DNA of 64,000 nucleotides from Azospirillum doebereinerae. GTDB taxonomy: Bacteria; Pseudomonadota; Alphaproteobacteria; Azospirillales; Azospirillaceae. The stretch is from NCBI RefSeq assembly GCF_003989665.1, contig NZ_RZIJ01000001.1, forward strand, positions 620,001 through 684,000, given 5' to 3'. Below are positions 62,663 through 64,000 of this stretch, one piece after another. Within the stretch, counting starts at the first letter, position 1. Every line of letters begins with the position of its first letter. The position numbers and the translations under genes were made by a program. The notes beneath the pieces are model-generated. The model ran no database searches and was not told the DNA's origin. It saw only the letters and a list, made by a program, of their open reading frames with translations.

Positions 62663-64000
62663 TCAGTACAGCCCGCCCGTTCCCAGGGTCGCCGCCGCCG
62701 GCGGGCTGGCCATGCTGCCGGGATCGGCCGAGGCGGGCAGCGCGTTCGGGTCGCCCATGCCCAGCGCGCTGTTGGCCGAACCGTCCAGCACCATCTGCGG
62801 CCGGTCCGGGTTCGGCTCGGTGCCCGGCAGGAAGGCTTCCCAGATCGCCCGGCGGTCGCCCGGCTGGGCCAGATCGCCGGTCGCCGGATTGACGCGGACC
62901 AAACGCAGGCCGGGCGGCACGCGGAACGGCGTCGCCGGCTTGTCCTTCAGCGCCTCGGCCATCACCTCCTTGAAGATCGGCACGGCGGCCGAGCCGCCGG
63001 TCTCGCGCGGCCCCAGCGAGCGCGGCTGGTCGAAGCCGATGTAGGTGCCGACCACCAGATCGGGCGAGAAGCCCATGAACCACGCGTCGTTGCTGTCGTT
63101 GGTGGTGCCGGTCTTGCCGGCCAGCGGCTTGCCAAGCGACAGCAACGTCGTCGCCGTGCCGCGCTGGACCACGCCTTCCAGGATCGAGACGATCTGGTAG
63201 GTGGTGCGCGGATCGTTGATCTGCTCGCGCGCGTCGGGCACCCGCGGCGTTGCCAGCCCGTCGCGCCATTCCGGTGCCGCGCAGGTGTCGCAGGGACGGT
63301 TGTCGTGGCGGAAGATGGTCTTGCCGTTGCGGTCCTGGATGCGGTCGATGAAGGTCGGGACCACCTTCTTGCCGCCGTTGGCCAGCATCGCGTAGGCGGT
63401 CGACATCCGCAGCACCGTGGTCTCGCCCGCCCCCAGCGCCATCGGCAGGTAGGGTTGCAGGTTGTCCATGATGCCGAACTTCTCGGCGGTCGCCTTGACC
63501 TTGTCCATGCCGATCTGCTGGGCCAGCCGCACGGTCATGACGTTGCGCGACTTTTCGATGCCGACGCGCAGCGGGGTCGGGCCGTAGAACTCGTGGCTGA
63601 AGTTCTCGGGCCGCCACACCGGCTGCCCCCCGCCCGGATCGTAGGCGAAGGGCGCGTCCATCACCAGCGAGGACGGGGTGAAGCCCTGGTTCAGCGCCGT
63701 CAGATAGACGAAGGGCTTGAAGGACGAGCCCGGCTGCCGCATCGCCTGGGTGGCGCGGTTGAAGACGCTGATGTGCGGCGAGAAGCCACCGACCATCGCC
63801 AGCACGCGGCCGGTGTGCGGGTCGAGCGCCACCATGCCGCCCTGCACCGCCGGGATCTGGCGCAGCGCGTAGCTGCCAGCCGGCAGCTCCTTGCCCTTCT
63901 CGTCCTTGGCCGTCGTCGGCTCGACCAGCAGCAGGTCGCCCAGCTTGGCGACCTCGGACGGCTTGCGGATCGCCGGGCCGAGATTTTCGCCCTCCTTCCA
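62663..64000 (-). CDS. Class A penicillin-binding protein (PBP1A type), N-terminus outside window
   Basis: Bifunctional peptidoglycan synthase; only the last 445 or so residues are present, and the gene runs off the right edge. Visible are the end of the OB-like insert ('LGDLLLVEPTTA') and the transpeptidase domain: SSFK with the catalytic Ser in 'QPGSSFKPFVYL', SRN in 'GIEKSRNVMTV', and KTGTTN in 'AGKTGTTNDSNDAWF'. 'GGMVALDPHTGRVLAMVGGF' is typical of PBP1A. The glycosyltransferase domain would lie to the right. The C-terminus ends with a Pro/Ala/Gly-rich tail. Confidence 0.92.
   Translation of the reverse strand, partial: WKEGENLGPAIRKPSEVAKLGDLLLVEPTTAKDEKGKELPAGSYALRQIPAVQGGMVALDPHTGRVLAMVGGFSPHISVFNRATQAMRQPGSSFKPFVYLTALNQGFTPSSLVMDAPFAYDPGGGQPVWRPENFSHEFYGPTPLRVGIEKSRNVMTVRLAQQIGMDKVKATAEKFGIMDNLQPYLPMALGAGETTVLRMSTAYAMLANGGKKVVPTFIDRIQDRNGKTIFRHDNRPCDTCAAPEWRDGLATPRVPDAREQINDPRTTYQIVSILEGVVQRGTATTLLSLGKPLAGKTGTTNDSNDAWFMGFSPDLVVGTYIGFDQPRSLGPRETGGSAAVPIFKEVMAEALKDKPATPFRVPPGLRLVRVNPATGDLAQPGDRRAIWEAFLPGTEPNPDRPQMVLDGSANSALGMGDPNALPASADPGSMASPPAAATLGTGGLY

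Overview
The window is high-GC DNA from an alphaproteobacterium, most likely Azospirillum or a close Rhodospirillales relative. This is inferred from the gene order and protein types seen; no database search was possible. Roughly the first half is the translation/transcription super-cluster, almost all on the minus strand. Read in the direction of transcription it runs tRNA-Tyr, tRNA-Gly, tuf, tRNA-Trp, secE, nusG, rplK, rplA, rplJ, rplL, rpoB, rpoC, a DJ-1/PfpI isonitrile-hydratase-like gene, rpsL, rpsG, fusA, a second tuf, then the complete S10 and spc operons from rpsJ to rplO, secY and adk. The cluster stops at adk with a bidirectional terminator. The alpha-operon genes that usually follow (rpsM, rpsK, rpoA, rplQ) are not here. 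The two tuf copies are identical except for three silent bases near the start and the stop codon.

The left edge holds a truncated DMT-family exporter and a GntR/FadR-type regulator on the plus strand. Right of the cluster are rlmB, tRNA-Thr and a small conserved protein, then an exopolysaccharide-type pair (Wza-like lipoprotein and outer-membrane beta-barrel). Next come a MarR regulator and a branched-chain-amino-acid-type ABC importer whose two permeases are fused into one protein. A small flagellar-rod-like protein and otsB follow.

From about 44 to 51.5 kb lies the least ordinary part. It holds a candidate small RNA with a CU-rich anti-Shine-Dalgarno element and a well-framed 20-residue membrane microprotein with its own ribosome site and terminator. 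It also holds a ROK sugar kinase and two convergent multidomain genes. One of these joins a degenerate ExeA-like ATPase domain to a membrane anchor, a proline-rich linker, a TPR-like segment and ankyrin repeats. The other is a secreted caspase-like protein that has lost its catalytic His and Cys and carries SH3 and MORN repeats. Both appear to be pseudoenzymes with repeat domains on the periplasmic side, and they are the best candidates here for an undescribed system.

From 51.7 to 58.2 kb there are two ABC importers of the nitrate/sulfonate/NMT1 type. The first has an ATPase and two permeases but no binding protein. The second is complete. Between them lie a second candidate sRNA element and a small unknown gene. 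The right end has a secreted peptidoglycan-binding protein, prfB with its programmed +1 frameshift, an MBOAT/SGNH polysaccharide O-acetylation pair, a palindromic REP/BIME-like element and the C-terminal part of a class A penicillin-binding protein that runs off the window.
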